Of a DNA stretch of 64,000 nt, positions 7,685 to 17,735 are shown in pieces. Origin of the DNA: Luteolibacter rhizosphaerae (lineage in GTDB: Bacteria > Verrucomicrobiota > Verrucomicrobiia > Verrucomicrobiales > Akkermansiaceae); contig NZ_JAPDDR010000008.1 in the NCBI RefSeq assembly GCF_025950095.1, positions 124,001-188,000 on the forward strand, written 5' to 3'. The notes under the pieces were generated by a model that searched no databases, was not told the DNA's origin, and saw nothing but the letters and a program-made list of their open reading frames with translations. A program made the translations under genes and the position numbers. How positions within the stretch are numbered: the first letter of the stretch is position 1; the number at the start of each line of letters is the position of its first letter.

Positions 7685-10600
7685 GGTTTGGCGGCGTCGA
7701 AGTGGATGTTCCCCCAGAGATTCGGGCTCAGCATGATTTCCCCCGGCACGTCGTTCACCAAGCCAGTGGCCCGGTTCGACCAGTAGTTGCGGAAGATGTT
7801 CAAGGTCCCCGCGGCATCCCCGTAGATCACGCCGAAGTCTCCGCGCAGCGATAGATTCGCCGGATCGCTCAGGCCCAGCTCGGCGAGGGGGATCGCGACA
7901 TCGACCCGGTAGCTCTCGCCACCGCGCTCCGCCCGGATCTGCACGGCTTCGAGCTTCCTCACCGAGTCCACCTTCTCGCTCCGCCACGGGCTTTGAAAAT
8001 TCACCGTCTCGCCCGCCGCCGCTCCGGGCAGGCGATGCCGGTAGAGTACGGCCACGTTTTCCTCGCCCATCGGCGCGATGAAGAGCCTCAGGTCCCCGGG
8101 CACCGGATTGCTTCGAGCGGTGGCCGCCGCCGGGTCGGTTCCGAGCTGCAGGTCGATCCCGTCTCCCGTCTTGAACAGCGCCTGCCAGTCCGTTCCGTGG
8201 TTCACCCATGGCGAGGCATCCGCCACCTCATACTGTAGATATAGTAGTTTGCCATCGCAGGCTGCGCGGACGGTGACGGGGAATTTGCCCTCGCGGTCCC
8301 ATCGCGTCGTCTCGGTCGTGGCCTTGTCGCCCCGTCCGATCACTGCCTTCGGCGGCTCGGCGCTCTCTGCCACGCTCCGCGCCTGCTTGCGTCCTGCCGC
8401 GATCGATTGCGGCCCGCTCACGGTGAGGCTCCCGCTGCTCCGTTTGGTCTTTCGCAGACCCTCGACCCGATAGATGCGGTAGGCGATCCCGCCTCCTTGG
8501 AAATAGTATTCCCCGTCGGGTGCCCTTCCGAAGGTCCCGCCGAAGCACTCTCCTCCCAAGATACCCACGCCCCCGGCCTGCGGGTTCGTCATCATCCGCA
8601 CGTCGGGAAACATCTCGTCCAGATAGAGGCCGTCGCTTGTCATAATGAAGGCTCGGCCGTGATTGCCGTTGATCGCCATCACGTCGGATTGATCGTCCAG
8701 CGGCACCATCCCGCTGTAGAAGAGCGCCCCTTGTAGCTCGCCGGTCTTCGGGAGCGGTGCCTTGTGCGACCCGTGGACGTTGCTCCACCGGTTGGGATAG
8801 GTCCATTTCAGCTTTCCGTCCGGACCGATCAGGCGCATCGCCGGGTCCGAGTTCATCACCGTGTTGCCGAAGCGGTCGCTGATGCTCTCCACCATGCTGC
8901 TGCCTGGCAGGTCAATCTCCGGCGCCTTCGCCACCGCTTCATTGAGCGAAGGGTAGCGCGGTGCCCCGCCCGGCCACCAGCCCTGCGGAACCAGCGTCAC
9001 CAACACGGCCTTTCCGTTCCGCTCGCCCGGAACGCGGAAGCCCAGGTCCTGTCCATCGTGGCTCCAGCCCGCCCCGCCCGCGCTGGTGTCCTTCGCGGTG
9101 AATTCGATCTCCGCCGCATCCATCTCGCCATTCCCGTTCTGGTCCACCCACAGCATGCCGGTGCCATGCACCGGTTTGCCGTCTTCGATCACCCCGCCCT
9201 GGCTACCGCCGTAGGGAATGTCGGGCCGGTCCCGCTGGAAGGCCTCGGTGAATGCCGCCGGTGGCCGCCAGTCGCAGTCGTAGGAGAATTGGTGGGCAGA
9301 CGACAGACAGGCGAGGGGACGCAAGGTTCCGTCCTCGTGGAGTTCTTGAATCCATGTCGCCTTGCCCGAGCTGATTACGAAGGTCCGCCCCTCCTGTCGC
9401 CAGAACTGGTGCCGCCGTCCGCTCTTACCGCTGGTGATCGCGACCGGCTTGGCCTGCTTCGTCTTGAAGTCGATCTTCCACAGCGCCCCCTGTCCGAGCC
9501 ACCGGCTCGCATCCTTCTCGTCGAAGCCCGCGCCCTGCGCCCCGTAGTTGGTCGGGCCGAAATACTCCTTCACCACCTCGCCGCTCAGGATGTCGAAGGC
9601 AGCCAGCCGCTTCGGCTGCCAGCGCTCGCGTTCCGTCACCCACAGCTTCCCATCCAGTGCGACAAGGCCGCCGGGGTTTTTCAGTCGCTTAGGATCGTAA
9701 GCCCCCGGCACGATCCCTCCCGGCGTGCCCAGCCGCTTCACCTCCTGCCCGCGGCCATCCAGCACCCGCACAATGTGATCTTTCCCGTCGCTGACCAAGA
9801 AGCCGTCCTCCATCACATCCAGCCCCGCCGGATCACCCCCAAGCTTGGCGATCACCTTGCTCTGTCCCGTTGCCGGATCGATTTTCATCAGGCCACCCTG
9901 ACCAATCGCGTGGAACCGCGATCCCTTCGTCGCAAGTGCCCTCACCCCGGGGAGTGGATATTCCCTCTCCAGTTTCCCGCTCCCGGCATCGACGATCATG
10001 ATGCTGGCTGTGGTGCTGTCGCCGATATGGAGCTTGCCATCTAACAGAATCATCCCTGCCAGCGCGTGCTCCAAGGGGTCTCTCTTGGTGCCAGACCCCG
10101 GTCCCACCTGATATTTCCTCAGCGGCGAATGCCTCGTCCCGTCGGGAAACTCCGCGACCTTCCAAGACTTCAGGTCGATCCGTATCACGCTGATCGTGCG
10201 CTCTTCCTTCCAGTCCGGCTTGGATCGGTCCACGTGTTGGCCCCATGCCAGCCCGTCGTGGGCTGCGTAGAGATAGTTTTCGTCCGCCGCCAGCGCCACC
10301 CTGCCCAGCCCATGACCATGCGGCGGATTAAACCCGCGGATGAAGCTGCCGTCCGGCGCCAGCTCCACGATCTCATGCCCGCCCTCCGCCACCGGTGCCG
10401 CGAAGAACAGCGAGGTCCCGTTGGACGCCGCCGCTTGGAAAGTCCCATGGTTCGATCCCGGCCCGTCGCAGAAATCCATCACGTGCACCGGCTTCAGCCC
10501 GGGATGGGAGATCGCCCGCCAGCGATAATCGCCCGGTGCCGCGATGTTTCCCTCTTCGTCCAGCCCGTCCCAGACCAGCCGGTGCTTCCCCGCTGCCAGA

Positions 10601-11178
10601 TCTTGCCCTGAGATCAGGTTCCTGACCCGCGAGCCGTCCGGCTTCTCGATTACCACGCTCGCCTTCCCATCCGAGGGCTGCTGGAAGTCGATCGCGATCT
10701 CCAGTGCCCGGTCCGCTGCCTGCCGCTCCCGCTCCTCCAGGTCGAGTACCTGCCAGTCCCGCGGATTCTCCGACAGACCGGAATGCGCCGCCGCCGGATT
10801 GAGATGTCGGAAGCGCTGCTTCAACCGGACTTGTCCGCCCGGGCCGCCAGCCCATTCGAGGGAGAATGCGAGGCGGAGTGATGAGTTTCCCTTCTCGTCA
10901 GGGATCTCGAATTCCCAGCGGGTTGTCTTGCCGCTACGGGACTGCTTCGCTCTCTCGCCGCCAAGCTCGGTGTGCCCCTTTCCCGCCACTCCGAGCTTCA
11001 GTGCAACGGCTTCTCCATCGAGGGCATCCGCCTCAACCACGATCTTGAGACCGGCTGGCGTTTGTTCCGCATCGAAGGCCACGCGGGGACTCAGCACCGT
11101 CGAAACCGTGGTCAGGTTCTCCGCCGCTACAGAGTAGGGAAGGCCGGCGCAGAGGCAGAGAATGGATCGGAAGGACAT
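7681..11178 (-). CDS. Very large secreted propeller protein with C-terminal CBM9/DOMON-like domain
   Basis: The product has 1165 residues. A signal peptide (about 1-19) leads into a beta-sandwich region. Around residues 170-230 is a FlgD-like fold (RVRNLISGQDLAAGKHRLVWDG in family terms). A long propeller follows, with NHL/SMP-30-like blades, for example ALDGKLWVTERERW and MEDGFLVSDGKDHIVRVLDG. The last ~190 residues resemble a CBM9/DOMON-type sugar- or heme-binding beta-sandwich, with QYEVADASPWVNHGTDWQ and GIDLQLGTDPAAATARSN. It is the promoter-proximal gene of a two-gene operon with the 563-residue propeller protein. Similar proteins are common in Verrucomicrobiota and Planctomycetota but have no assigned function. 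Export and carbohydrate contact are inferred, not shown. Confidence 0.75.
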   Translation of the reverse strand: MSFRSILCLCAGLPYSVAAENLTTVSTVLSPRVAFDAEQTPAGLKIVVEADALDGEAVALKLGVAGKGHTELGGERAKQSRSGKTTRWEFEIPDEKGNSSLRLAFSLEWAGGPGGQVRLKQRFRHLNPAAAHSGLSENPRDWQVLDLEERERQAADRALEIAIDFQQPSDGKASVVIEKPDGSRVRNLISGQDLAAGKHRLVWDGLDEEGNIAAPGDYRWRAISHPGLKPVHVMDFCDGPGSNHGTFQAAASNGTSLFFAAPVAEGGHEIVELAPDGSFIRGFNPPHGHGLGRVALAADENYLYAAHDGLAWGQHVDRSKPDWKEERTISVIRIDLKSWKVAEFPDGTRHSPLRKYQVGPGSGTKRDPLEHALAGMILLDGKLHIGDSTTASIMIVDAGSGKLEREYPLPGVRALATKGSRFHAIGQGGLMKIDPATGQSKVIAKLGGDPAGLDVMEDGFLVSDGKDHIVRVLDGRGQEVKRLGTPGGIVPGAYDPKRLKNPGGLVALDGKLWVTERERWQPKRLAAFDILSGEVVKEYFGPTNYGAQGAGFDEKDASRWLGQGALWKIDFKTKQAKPVAITSGKSGRRHQFWRQEGRTFVISSGKATWIQELHEDGTLRPLACLSSAHQFSYDCDWRPPAAFTEAFQRDRPDIPYGGSQGGVIEDGKPVHGTGMLWVDQNGNGEMDAAEIEFTAKDTSAGGAGWSHDGQDLGFRVPGERNGKAVLVTLVPQGWWPGGAPRYPSLNEAVAKAPEIDLPGSSMVESISDRFGNTVMNSDPAMRLIGPDGKLKWTYPNRWSNVHGSHKAPLPKTGELQGALFYSGMVPLDDQSDVMAINGNHGRAFIMTSDGLYLDEMFPDVRMMTNPQAGGVGILGGECFGGTFGRAPDGEYYFQGGGIAYRIYRVEGLRKTKRSSGSLTVSGPQSIAAGRKQARSVAESAEPPKAVIGRGDKATTETTRWDREGKFPVTVRAACDGKLLYLQYEVADASPWVNHGTDWQALFKTGDGIDLQLGTDPAAATARSNPVPGDLRLFIAPMGEENVAVLYRHRLPGAAAGETVNFQSPWRSEKVDSVRKLEAVQIRAERGGESYRVDVAIPLAELGLSDPANLSLRGDFGVIYGDAAGTLNIFRNYWSNRATGLVNDVPGEIMLSPNLWGNIHFDAAKP

Positions 11179-11298
11179 TTGAATCTGGAGAGAAAGAACC
11201 CCGTCAGGAGGGACTGGCTTTCATCAAAACGCGATCCTTCCCGGCATCTTCCGCCTTGGGGCTCGCCACGGAGCCCGGGGCATCCTAGCAAATCCGCG

Positions 11299-12588
11299 AT
11301 GCCCAATCGCTTCTACGGTGCCTTCGATACCGAGCGCTTTTCCGGAAAACCCGATGCCAGGGACTTCCGCACGCCTTTCCAGATCGATCGCGACCGCATC
11401 CTGCACACGCCCACTTTCCGGCGCTTGCAGAACAAGACCCAGGTTTTCTGGAGCGGGGAGTATGACTTTTATCGCACCCGCCTCACCCACTCCTTGGAAG
11501 TCGCCCAGATCGGTCGTTCGATCTGCCACTGGCTCAAGCATGCGGGCGATCCTCTGGCGGAGGATTTCTTCATCGATCCCGATCTCGTCGAGGCCGCTTG
11601 TCTGTCGCACGACCTCGGTCATCCGCCCTTCGGCCATGCCGGGGAGCGAACCCTCAATCACCTGATGGGTCCCTACGGCGGCTTCGAGGGCAACGCCCAG
11701 ACCCTGCGCCTGCTCACCGAGCGGATATTCTCCGCCAAGCGCACTGGCATGGATCCCACGCGGGGCTTCCTCGACGCGATCCTGAAATACAAGTCGCTAT
11801 GGACCGAACTCCGGACGACAGGAGGCGTACTGCCGGAGAACCATTTCCTCTACGACTTCCAGCACGGCTTTCTCGACTGGGCGATGGGCGGGCATGACTT
11901 TCCCGCAGAGCTCCCGCCCGGTGACGAGCGCGACTCCTTCAAATCGATCGAGTGCCAGGTCATGGACTGGGCCGACGACACCGCTTACTCGCTCAACGAT
12001 ATCGCCGACAGCGTGCGTGCCGGCTTCCTCCGCATCGAGCGGATCGAGGCATGGGCGGAGAAGCACGACAAAGGAATCGGGGAGGGGACCCCGCTTGGCG
12101 AGCTCATCGCCGCCATTCGGAAGCGCCGCGTTGATCCCTTCGTGGGCAAGCGCATCGGGCGCTATATCCAAGCTACCACTCTCAAGGCGGATACCAACTT
12201 CCTCAGCGGCTCCAGCAACCGCTATCGTTTCAAGCTCGTCGTAGATCCCGACATCAAGGCCGAGTCGAAGCTCTTCAAGAAACTCGCCTTCGAACTCGTC
12301 TTCCTCTCCCCCCAGCTCAAGCAACTCGAGCACAAGGGCAATCACCTCCTCCACCGCCTGTGGGACGTGTTGGAGCAGCGCTATGTCACCGGCGGTTCCA
12401 TCGACGGCCAAGACTTCCAACTCCTGCCTGAAGACGCCGCCGCCGAGATTTCCGAAGCGGACAGCCCCGAGAAGAAAGCCCGCCTCATCTGCGACTTCCT
12501 CGCCGGGATGACCGACGGTTACGCGGCGCGCATGTACAAGCGTCTCTTTACTCCGGACTTCGGCTCGATCAGCGACCTGATCGGTTAG
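11299..12588 (+). CDS. dgt: Deoxyguanosinetriphosphate triphosphohydrolase-like HD enzyme
   Basis: The 429-residue protein is a member of the dGTPase branch of the HD superfamily, hydrolysing dNTPs (classically dGTP) to the deoxynucleoside and triphosphate. Visible hallmarks are the family N-terminus FQIDRDRILHTPTFRRL, metal ligand His64 in TRLTHSLEVAQ, the HD pair His104-Asp105 in LSHDLGHPPFGH, and a later MDWADDTAYS motif with the last metal Asp. The frame is open upstream to 10972, but that part overlaps the start of the opposite-strand propeller gene. The ATG at 11299 gives the correct family N-terminus. It is cytoplasmic, involved in dNTP pool control, and monocistronic with a hairpin terminator just after the stop. 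Confidence 0.9.
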   Translation: MPNRFYGAFDTERFSGKPDARDFRTPFQIDRDRILHTPTFRRLQNKTQVFWSGEYDFYRTRLTHSLEVAQIGRSICHWLKHAGDPLAEDFFIDPDLVEAACLSHDLGHPPFGHAGERTLNHLMGPYGGFEGNAQTLRLLTERIFSAKRTGMDPTRGFLDAILKYKSLWTELRTTGGVLPENHFLYDFQHGFLDWAMGGHDFPAELPPGDERDSFKSIECQVMDWADDTAYSLNDIADSVRAGFLRIERIEAWAEKHDKGIGEGTPLGELIAAIRKRRVDPFVGKRIGRYIQATTLKADTNFLSGSSNRYRFKLVVDPDIKAESKLFKKLAFELVFLSPQLKQLEHKGNHLLHRLWDVLEQRYVTGGSIDGQDFQLLPEDAAAEISEADSPEKKARLICDFLAGMTDGYAARMYKRLFTPDFGSISDLIG

Positions 12589-12598
12589 AGAATAACAA

Positions 12599-12635
12599 AA
12601 CGGCTCCGCAGTGCCGAAGCTCTGACGGAGCCGTT
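12599..12635. terminator. Bidirectional hairpin terminator
   Basis: Arms AACGGCTCCG (12599-12608) and CGGAGCCGTT (12626-12635) pair over 10 bp around a 17-base loop, between the convergent dgt gene and the small lipoprotein gene. Read leftward the stem is followed by TTTGTTATT, a proper U-rich tail. So it works best as terminator of the two minus-strand genes, and less well for dgt. Confidence 0.75.
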
Positions 12636-12656
12636 CTAGTCCGGAAGTCAGATCCG

Positions 12657-12839
12657 CTACTCGGGGTAATGAGTTGTCGTCTTCCGCGTGGTGGTGCTTT
12701 CACCCGTTCCGTAGTCCGTCACCGTGGTGGTCGTATCGCGGGTGGTGCTGGAGATTCCGGACGGTTCGTCTTCGTAATAGGTGCAGCTTGAGAGGCTGGC
12801 CAAAAAGCCGGTGACGAGGAATGTCGCTATGATTTTCAT
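12657..12839 (-). CDS. Small Thr-rich lipoprotein
   Basis: The 60-residue product has a short positively charged start, a hydrophobic core and the lipobox LSSC with Cys19 as acylation site. The mature 42-residue tail is rich in Thr and Ser (TTRDTTTTVTDYGTGEST), ends in HYPE and has no recognisable fold. The predicted role is a membrane-tethered surface or periplasmic lipoprotein of unknown function. It lies 18 bp downstream of a small two-helix membrane protein on the same strand. Both contain related Gly/Thr-rich sequence, so they are probably one operon. The clear lipobox supports this as a genuine gene despite its size. Confidence 0.7.
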   Translation of the reverse strand: MKIIATFLVTGFLASLSSCTYYEDEPSGISSTTRDTTTTVTDYGTGESTTTRKTTTHYPE

Positions 12840-12857
12840 GGGTCGAGAAGTTGGAGC

Positions 12858-13064
12858 TTATTCCACTTTGTTGATGACGGTGCTGGTGCCAGAATCGGTA
12901 GTCCCACCGCGGGTCCCGGTACGAGCGGCTCCCATGATACCCAAGCCGAAGATGATCGCGCCGATCACGCCGACCCAAACGGGAGGAACTCCGACCAAGG
13001 TTGCTGCGTAACAAAGGGCTCCGAGAAGGATCAAGGAGCCGAGGATATAGAGGATGATTCTCAT
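12858..13064 (-). CDS. Small two-helix membrane protein
   Basis: The 68-residue protein has two hydrophobic helices, about residues 3-24 and 28-48. A Gly/Thr/Ser-rich polar tail (GTRGGTTDSGTSTVINKVE) follows. The layout resembles YtxH- or DUF1328-type small stress membrane proteins, but I do not recognise the family. The start is the ATG at 13064 and the stop lies 18 bp before the lipoprotein gene, so the two probably share a transcript and the downstream hairpin terminator. No catalytic or binding residues are visible. Confidence 0.6.
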   Translation of the reverse strand: MRIILYILGSLILLGALCYAATLVGVPPVWVGVIGAIIFGLGIMGAARTGTRGGTTDSGTSTVINKVE

Positions 13065-13250
13065 GGCAGTGAATCATCCAGCAATCACGATGCCCGGGCC
13101 TGACGGGGCTGTGATTGGTCTTTGTTAACCGTTGTTGGCGAGTTTGTTATGATCGGTGTTCGATGCTATTTTCCATTTTCAGGAGGACAGCAATCCAGCG
13201 CAAGTCGCACTCCTTCGCCGAGCGTGCGCATTGCAAAGGGCAAGGGTTTG

Positions 13251-15404
13251 TCAACGCAGCAGCTTTTCGTAGTTCGACCTCTCCGTCGCGTCGAGGTCGG
13301 CCCCTTGGATCGCAATTCTCACGGCATCCGCATCGTTCGTATTCCAGTTGCGGATCGTCGCCTCCATGACGGCCGCTCGCTTCGCAGAATCTTGAATCGA
13401 GAGCCCCCATGAGAAGGCGGTCTCGGGATCATTCTGGCGGATGGATTCCACCAAGGGTTGGATTGCCGCATCTTTCACCCCTCCTTCGGGCAATCCGGAG
13501 ATCCAATCGGCCGCGCCTGCCGGGTCATGGGTGCTCCAATTTTGGATCAAAGAACCGGCTCCGGATTCGGCTGCACTTCCTGCCGGGAGCCCTGCTACCC
13601 AAGCTGCGGCTTCTAACGGATTTCGTCCCGCCCACTCGCGTGCCAAGTCGCCGGTGGCCGATTGGAGTACCGCGCCGGTATTGCTACCGGGATTCGCGAG
13701 CAGGGAACTCAGGCGGTTTGCCGCGGAAGCAGGATCGTTCCTGGCCTGTTCAGGCAGAAGCTTGGCCAGCGCTGCCGTCTGCTCTTCTCCGGAGAGCGAT
13801 TCCGCCCAGCGCAGGGCGGCGTCCGGATCGCGCTGGCTCCATGCTTCCGCCAGTGCCACCAGAGCCTGCTGCCGGTCCTTCGGGTCGCTCATGCCTTCCA
13901 TCGTCCGGGCCGCATCCTGTGGAGAGAGCGAGGCCATCTGCTCGAAGGCCTGCCGCACCGCTTGGCTGCGATCGGAGGCCGATTCGAGCGAGGTTGCGAA
14001 CTTCAGAGCCTCCTTCGGATCGTGTTGAGCCAGTGAGGACATGAAGTAGCGGAGATCATACTCACCCCGCAGGGACGGTGGGACTTCCTGGAAAAGCTTC
14101 ATGGCCGCTTCCGGATCCTCGGCGATCATCGAGCCGGCCACCCGGCTGGCGAGCTTGGAGTATTCCGCCCCCTCGAATTGGGCGAGAGTCGCCTGCCGTT
14201 CCGTCGGCGATAGCCAGCGAAGACCCCAGGCCAAGTTATCCAAGGCCGAGTTACGGGCATTCCCCTTGGGCATCGCGAGCAGCACCTTGGTGGCGGCGGT
14301 CGGATCGCTCCAATCGAGCCGGTTGACGAGAGCCTGCATCGCCCGCTCGCGTTCGGCCGGCTGGCCCATTGCTTGGGCTGCGGCCAAGGCCCCGGGTAGG
14401 TCGGTATCCGCCCATGTTTCCATCACCGCGCCGATCAGTTCGGTTCTCAGGTGCGCGGGCATGGCGCCGACCTTTGCCATCGCCGCGGCCGGATCTTCTC
14501 CTGCGATGCGGCGGCAGTAAGCACGGTAGGCCGAGTTCCGCATGTTCAGATCGGTGGCGGTTCCCGCCCAGGCCAGTAGCGCCTCCGGATCGCTCGCCGC
14601 CCATGTGGTGAAAACCCCTTCGCTGTTCCAGAAAGTATCCCGGTCATTGGGCGAGATTTTCGCCAGCTCGGCGACCGCTTCTTCCGGCGCGATCTTCCCC
14701 AATTCATCGATCAGGGCGGTCCGGATATGACCGGGTAGCTCCTTCATCCCTCCGAAGAGCCGGATCGCCTCGCGCGGATTTTTCCTCCCGCTCGCCCATG
14801 CGGCTGCGGCCAAGGCATTCAGCCGTTCCGAGGAGTTCTCCAGACCCTTCGCCCGGCTGAGGGCATCGGCCGGGTTTTCTTCCGCGAGTACGCCGAAGAC
14901 CGAATCGTAGGCCATATTGCGAAAGGTCTTCGAAGGCGAGTCCCTCACGAAGGCCAACGCCCCTTCCGGATCACTGCCGGTCCAAGCGGAAAGCACCGCC
15001 CCCAGCAGCTGCACCTGCTTGTAGTCGTAGCCGGGATTCTTGCGGAAATGCTCCCGCAATTCGTCCGCCAGTTGCGAGAGCTTTTGTGGCGGCACGTCAT
15101 CGAGCGCGAGGGTCAGCCGTGCCTCGGCCACGCCGGTCCGTCCGGACTTCATCAGCTCCATCAAATCCTTCAGCGTCGCATCGGCTTTTACGATCCGCTC
15201 TCCCGTGCGGTTGGTCCGAGAGTGGCCAGCCGGATCGGCGGTTTTAGAGGCCGCGGAGGAGGGGGATTCCTCCTTTCTGACCGAGTGTCCGATCAGGCCT
15301 CCACCGGCCAAACCTAACACCAAACATGTAACGGGGAGAGTCGCCTTGTGCACAACTCCAGCAATGCCGGAGCACCTTGTCCTCGTCAGTAGAAATCCCG
15401 ACAT
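13251..15404 (-). CDS. Membrane-anchored repeat protein with ~15 W-DP-A repeats
   Basis: The 717-residue product starts at the ATG at 15404; a GTG 16 codons later is also possible. It has an N-terminal hydrophobic anchor (about residues 20-37), a Ser/Thr/Pro-rich linker to about residue 70, and then a helical solenoid. At least 15 degenerate repeats of about 35 residues are visible, built on the pattern W-x3-D-P-x-x-A. Examples are [58 protein letters not shown] and [15 protein letters not shown]. This resembles TPR/HEAT-like alpha-hairpin repeats used for protein binding, probably outside the cytoplasm. I do not know a named function. It is divergent from recQ, with only 67 bp between the two starts. 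Confidence 0.78.
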   Translation of the reverse strand: MSGFLLTRTRCSGIAGVVHKATLPVTCLVLGLAGGGLIGHSVRKEESPSSAASKTADPAGHSRTNRTGERIVKADATLKDLMELMKSGRTGVAEARLTLALDDVPPQKLSQLADELREHFRKNPGYDYKQVQLLGAVLSAWTGSDPEGALAFVRDSPSKTFRNMAYDSVFGVLAEENPADALSRAKGLENSSERLNALAAAAWASGRKNPREAIRLFGGMKELPGHIRTALIDELGKIAPEEAVAELAKISPNDRDTFWNSEGVFTTWAASDPEALLAWAGTATDLNMRNSAYRAYCRRIAGEDPAAAMAKVGAMPAHLRTELIGAVMETWADTDLPGALAAAQAMGQPAERERAMQALVNRLDWSDPTAATKVLLAMPKGNARNSALDNLAWGLRWLSPTERQATLAQFEGAEYSKLASRVAGSMIAEDPEAAMKLFQEVPPSLRGEYDLRYFMSSLAQHDPKEALKFATSLESASDRSQAVRQAFEQMASLSPQDAARTMEGMSDPKDRQQALVALAEAWSQRDPDAALRWAESLSGEEQTAALAKLLPEQARNDPASAANRLSSLLANPGSNTGAVLQSATGDLAREWAGRNPLEAAAWVAGLPAGSAAESGAGSLIQNWSTHDPAGAADWISGLPEGGVKDAAIQPLVESIRQNDPETAFSWGLSIQDSAKRAAVMEATIRNWNTNDADAVRIAIQGADLDATERSNYEKLLR

Positions 15405-15471
15405 CGCGGTCTTCCCTCGCGGAAATTTCACCGTAGCTTCACCGGGAACCCGGCTTGACCCTTGTCGCCGG

Positions 15472-17607
15472 ATGAGTTCACTTGAACAAGTGCCAGCCGC
15501 GCCATCCAAATCCCTTGTCCAAACCCCGCTCGAAGCGCTCCGGAAGCACTTCGGCCACGAAGGTTTTTTGGATGGCCAGGACCGTGTGATCTCCCAGATC
15601 ACCAGCGGGCGCGATGGCCTGGTGGTGATGCCCACCGGCGGTGGCAAGAGCCTCTGCTACCAACTCCCGGCCCTTTGCTTCGAGGGGGTAACACTGGTGG
15701 TTTCTCCGCTGATCGCCCTGATGAAGGACCAGGTGGATGCGCTGGTGGCGAAGGGAATCCCCGCCACGCTGATCAATTCCTCTGTCCCTTGGCCGGAGCA
15801 GAAAGAGCGGCTCGATGGCATGCGGAGCGGACACTGGAAGCTCGTCTACGTCGCGCCGGAGCGTTTCCGCGCCGAGTCCTTCCTAAACGCCCTGAGGGGC
15901 GTGGAAGTCTCGCTCTTCGCGGTCGATGAAGCACACTGCCTGAGTCAGTGGGGCCACGACTTCCGCCCGGACTACATGCGGCTTGGCAAGGCGCTGGACA
16001 AGATCGGGCGTCCCCAGTGCGTGGCACTCACCGCGACCGCCACGCCCGTGGTTCGGCAGGATATCCTGGAAGTGCTGAAGCTCCGCGATCCCTTCGAGGT
16101 GGTTAGCGGCTTCTCGCGGCCCAATCTCTCGCTCGCCATCACTGCGGTCGAGAAGAAGCAGCAGAAGTATGACCGCATCCGCGAGATCCTTCAGGCGCAC
16201 AAGACCGGCATCATCTACTGCGCCACCCGCAAGAAAGTGGAGGAAGTGGCCGAGACGATTGCCTCGTGGCGCATCCGCTCGATCGCCTACCATGGCGGCA
16301 TGAGCGATGCCGAGCGGGAGGATGCTCAGGATATCTTCCTGCAGCGCAAGGCGGACGTCGCCGTGGCCACGAATGCGTTCGGCATGGGGATCGACCGTTC
16401 GGATGTCCGCTTCGTGATCCACTTCGAAGTGCCGGGAAGTGTGGAGGCCTACTATCAGGAGGCGGGCCGCGCCGGTCGCGATGGCGAGGCCGCGCACTGC
16501 GAGCTGCTTTTCAACTATGCGGACACCCGCACCCAAGAGTTCTTCATCGAGGGAGCGAACCCCGGCGCGAGCACCATCCGCGAGGTCTACCAGTATCTCC
16601 TGAATGCCGCTGACAAGGAGTACGAGGTTCATCGTAGCATCGAGGACATCACCGAGGGCGCGGGCATGAAAAATTCGATGTCCGTGAGCAGTGCCTTGGC
16701 TGCGCTCGGGCGGGCAGGTTACATCGAGCGCTTCGATGTCCCCGGCAAGCGCATGCGCGGCACCCGTCTCAAGCGGCCCGATGTTTTCGCCCGCTCCTTG
16801 GAATTGGACGATTCAGCGCTGGAGGAGAAGGAGCGTCGGGATCGTGACAAGCTGAAGTCGATGGTCGAGCTCTGCTATGCCCGCAGTTGCCGTCAGCAAT
16901 GGATACTCGGCTACTTCGGCGAGGAGGACGCCGATGTCTGCGGCAACTGTGACATGTGTCGCGAAAGCGGCGGGAGCGATCAGCGCGGCCCAACCCCCGA
17001 TGAGGACTTGGTGGTCCGCAAGGCGCTCAGCGGTGTCGCCCGGATGTCGCGTAAAGCGGCCTCGGGCTGGGAGGGGAAATTCGGTCGCGGCAAGATCGTG
17101 CAGATGCTCTGCGGCAGTCGTTCGCAAGAGATGATTTCGGGCGGGCTGGACAAGCTCAGCACCTACGCCCTTCTTAAAAGCCAAGGTACTGGCTATGTAA
17201 ATGCCCTCATGCGCTCGCTCTGCGATGCCGGCCTTTTACGGATCGAGGCCGGGGAGTTCCCGCTTCTGACTCTCACCGAGCGAGGTGAGTCGGCTATGCA
17301 GGGGAAGGCGAAGTATCGCATGGTCTGGCCTTCCACCCAGTCGTCCCCGGACCCCTCGCATCATCTCGCGGACCAAGGCTTTGATCCGGTGCTCTATTCC
17401 ATGTTGCGGGATCTCCGCGGCACCCTGGCCAAGCGCGAGGAGGTGCCGCCCTACGTGATCTTCAGCAACAAGACGCTCGAAGCACTCTGCCGTTATCGTC
17501 CCACCACGGTTGAGGAAGGGATGGCCGTGCCGGGAATCGGTGAATCCAAGGCTCAACGCTACCTGCCGGCCTTCCTCCGGGCTCTGAAGGAGTGGAAGCA
17601 GATCTAG
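15472..17607 (+). CDS. recQ: ATP-dependent DNA helicase RecQ
   Basis: The 711-residue protein has the full RecQ layout. The helicase core carries Walker A Lys59 in PTGGGKS, the DEAH box at residues 152-155 ([10 protein letters not shown]), and the motif V/VI region [15 protein letters not shown] with [10 protein letters not shown]. An RQC zinc site follows with four cysteines near residues 468-495 (CYARSC, CGNCDMC), then a winged helix, and an HRDC domain occupies about residues 640-711 ([20 protein letters not shown]). It unwinds recombination and stalled-fork DNA in the 3'-5' direction. The frame is open upstream to 15040 but overlaps the divergent repeat gene; the ATG at 15472 fits the family N-terminus. 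It is slightly longer than E. coli RecQ (about 610), with extra sequence between the RQC and HRDC domains. Confidence 0.95.
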   Translation: MSSLEQVPAAPSKSLVQTPLEALRKHFGHEGFLDGQDRVISQITSGRDGLVVMPTGGGKSLCYQLPALCFEGVTLVVSPLIALMKDQVDALVAKGIPATLINSSVPWPEQKERLDGMRSGHWKLVYVAPERFRAESFLNALRGVEVSLFAVDEAHCLSQWGHDFRPDYMRLGKALDKIGRPQCVALTATATPVVRQDILEVLKLRDPFEVVSGFSRPNLSLAITAVEKKQQKYDRIREILQAHKTGIIYCATRKKVEEVAETIASWRIRSIAYHGGMSDAEREDAQDIFLQRKADVAVATNAFGMGIDRSDVRFVIHFEVPGSVEAYYQEAGRAGRDGEAAHCELLFNYADTRTQEFFIEGANPGASTIREVYQYLLNAADKEYEVHRSIEDITEGAGMKNSMSVSSALAALGRAGYIERFDVPGKRMRGTRLKRPDVFARSLELDDSALEEKERRDRDKLKSMVELCYARSCRQQWILGYFGEEDADVCGNCDMCRESGGSDQRGPTPDEDLVVRKALSGVARMSRKAASGWEGKFGRGKIVQMLCGSRSQEMISGGLDKLSTYALLKSQGTGYVNALMRSLCDAGLLRIEAGEFPLLTLTERGESAMQGKAKYRMVWPSTQSSPDPSHHLADQGFDPVLYSMLRDLRGTLAKREEVPPYVIFSNKTLEALCRYRPTTVEEGMAVPGIGESKAQRYLPAFLRALKEWKQI

Positions 17608-17735
17608 GCGGTGTTTCCTTAGGAAAGTTCAAGTATCAGGAGGAATCCCGAGATACGGGAGAGATGAGCGTCACGAATCGTTTTGGCGGGATTTCATCTT
17701 GGTTCCGGAATGGCGCCGGCTAGCCTCGCCCGAGC

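Noticed and set aside
7685-8209. N-terminal extension of the 563-residue propeller protein
   Set aside because: Open frame only; it lies inside the upstream gene, and the signal peptide begins at the ATG at 7684.
10972-11298. Upstream extension of dgt
   Set aside because: Overlaps the start of the opposite-strand gene and lacks family similarity; ATG 11299 gives the normal start.
15405-15647. Upstream extension of the repeat protein
   Set aside because: It would overlap recQ and precede the membrane anchor with unrelated Arg/Trp-rich sequence.
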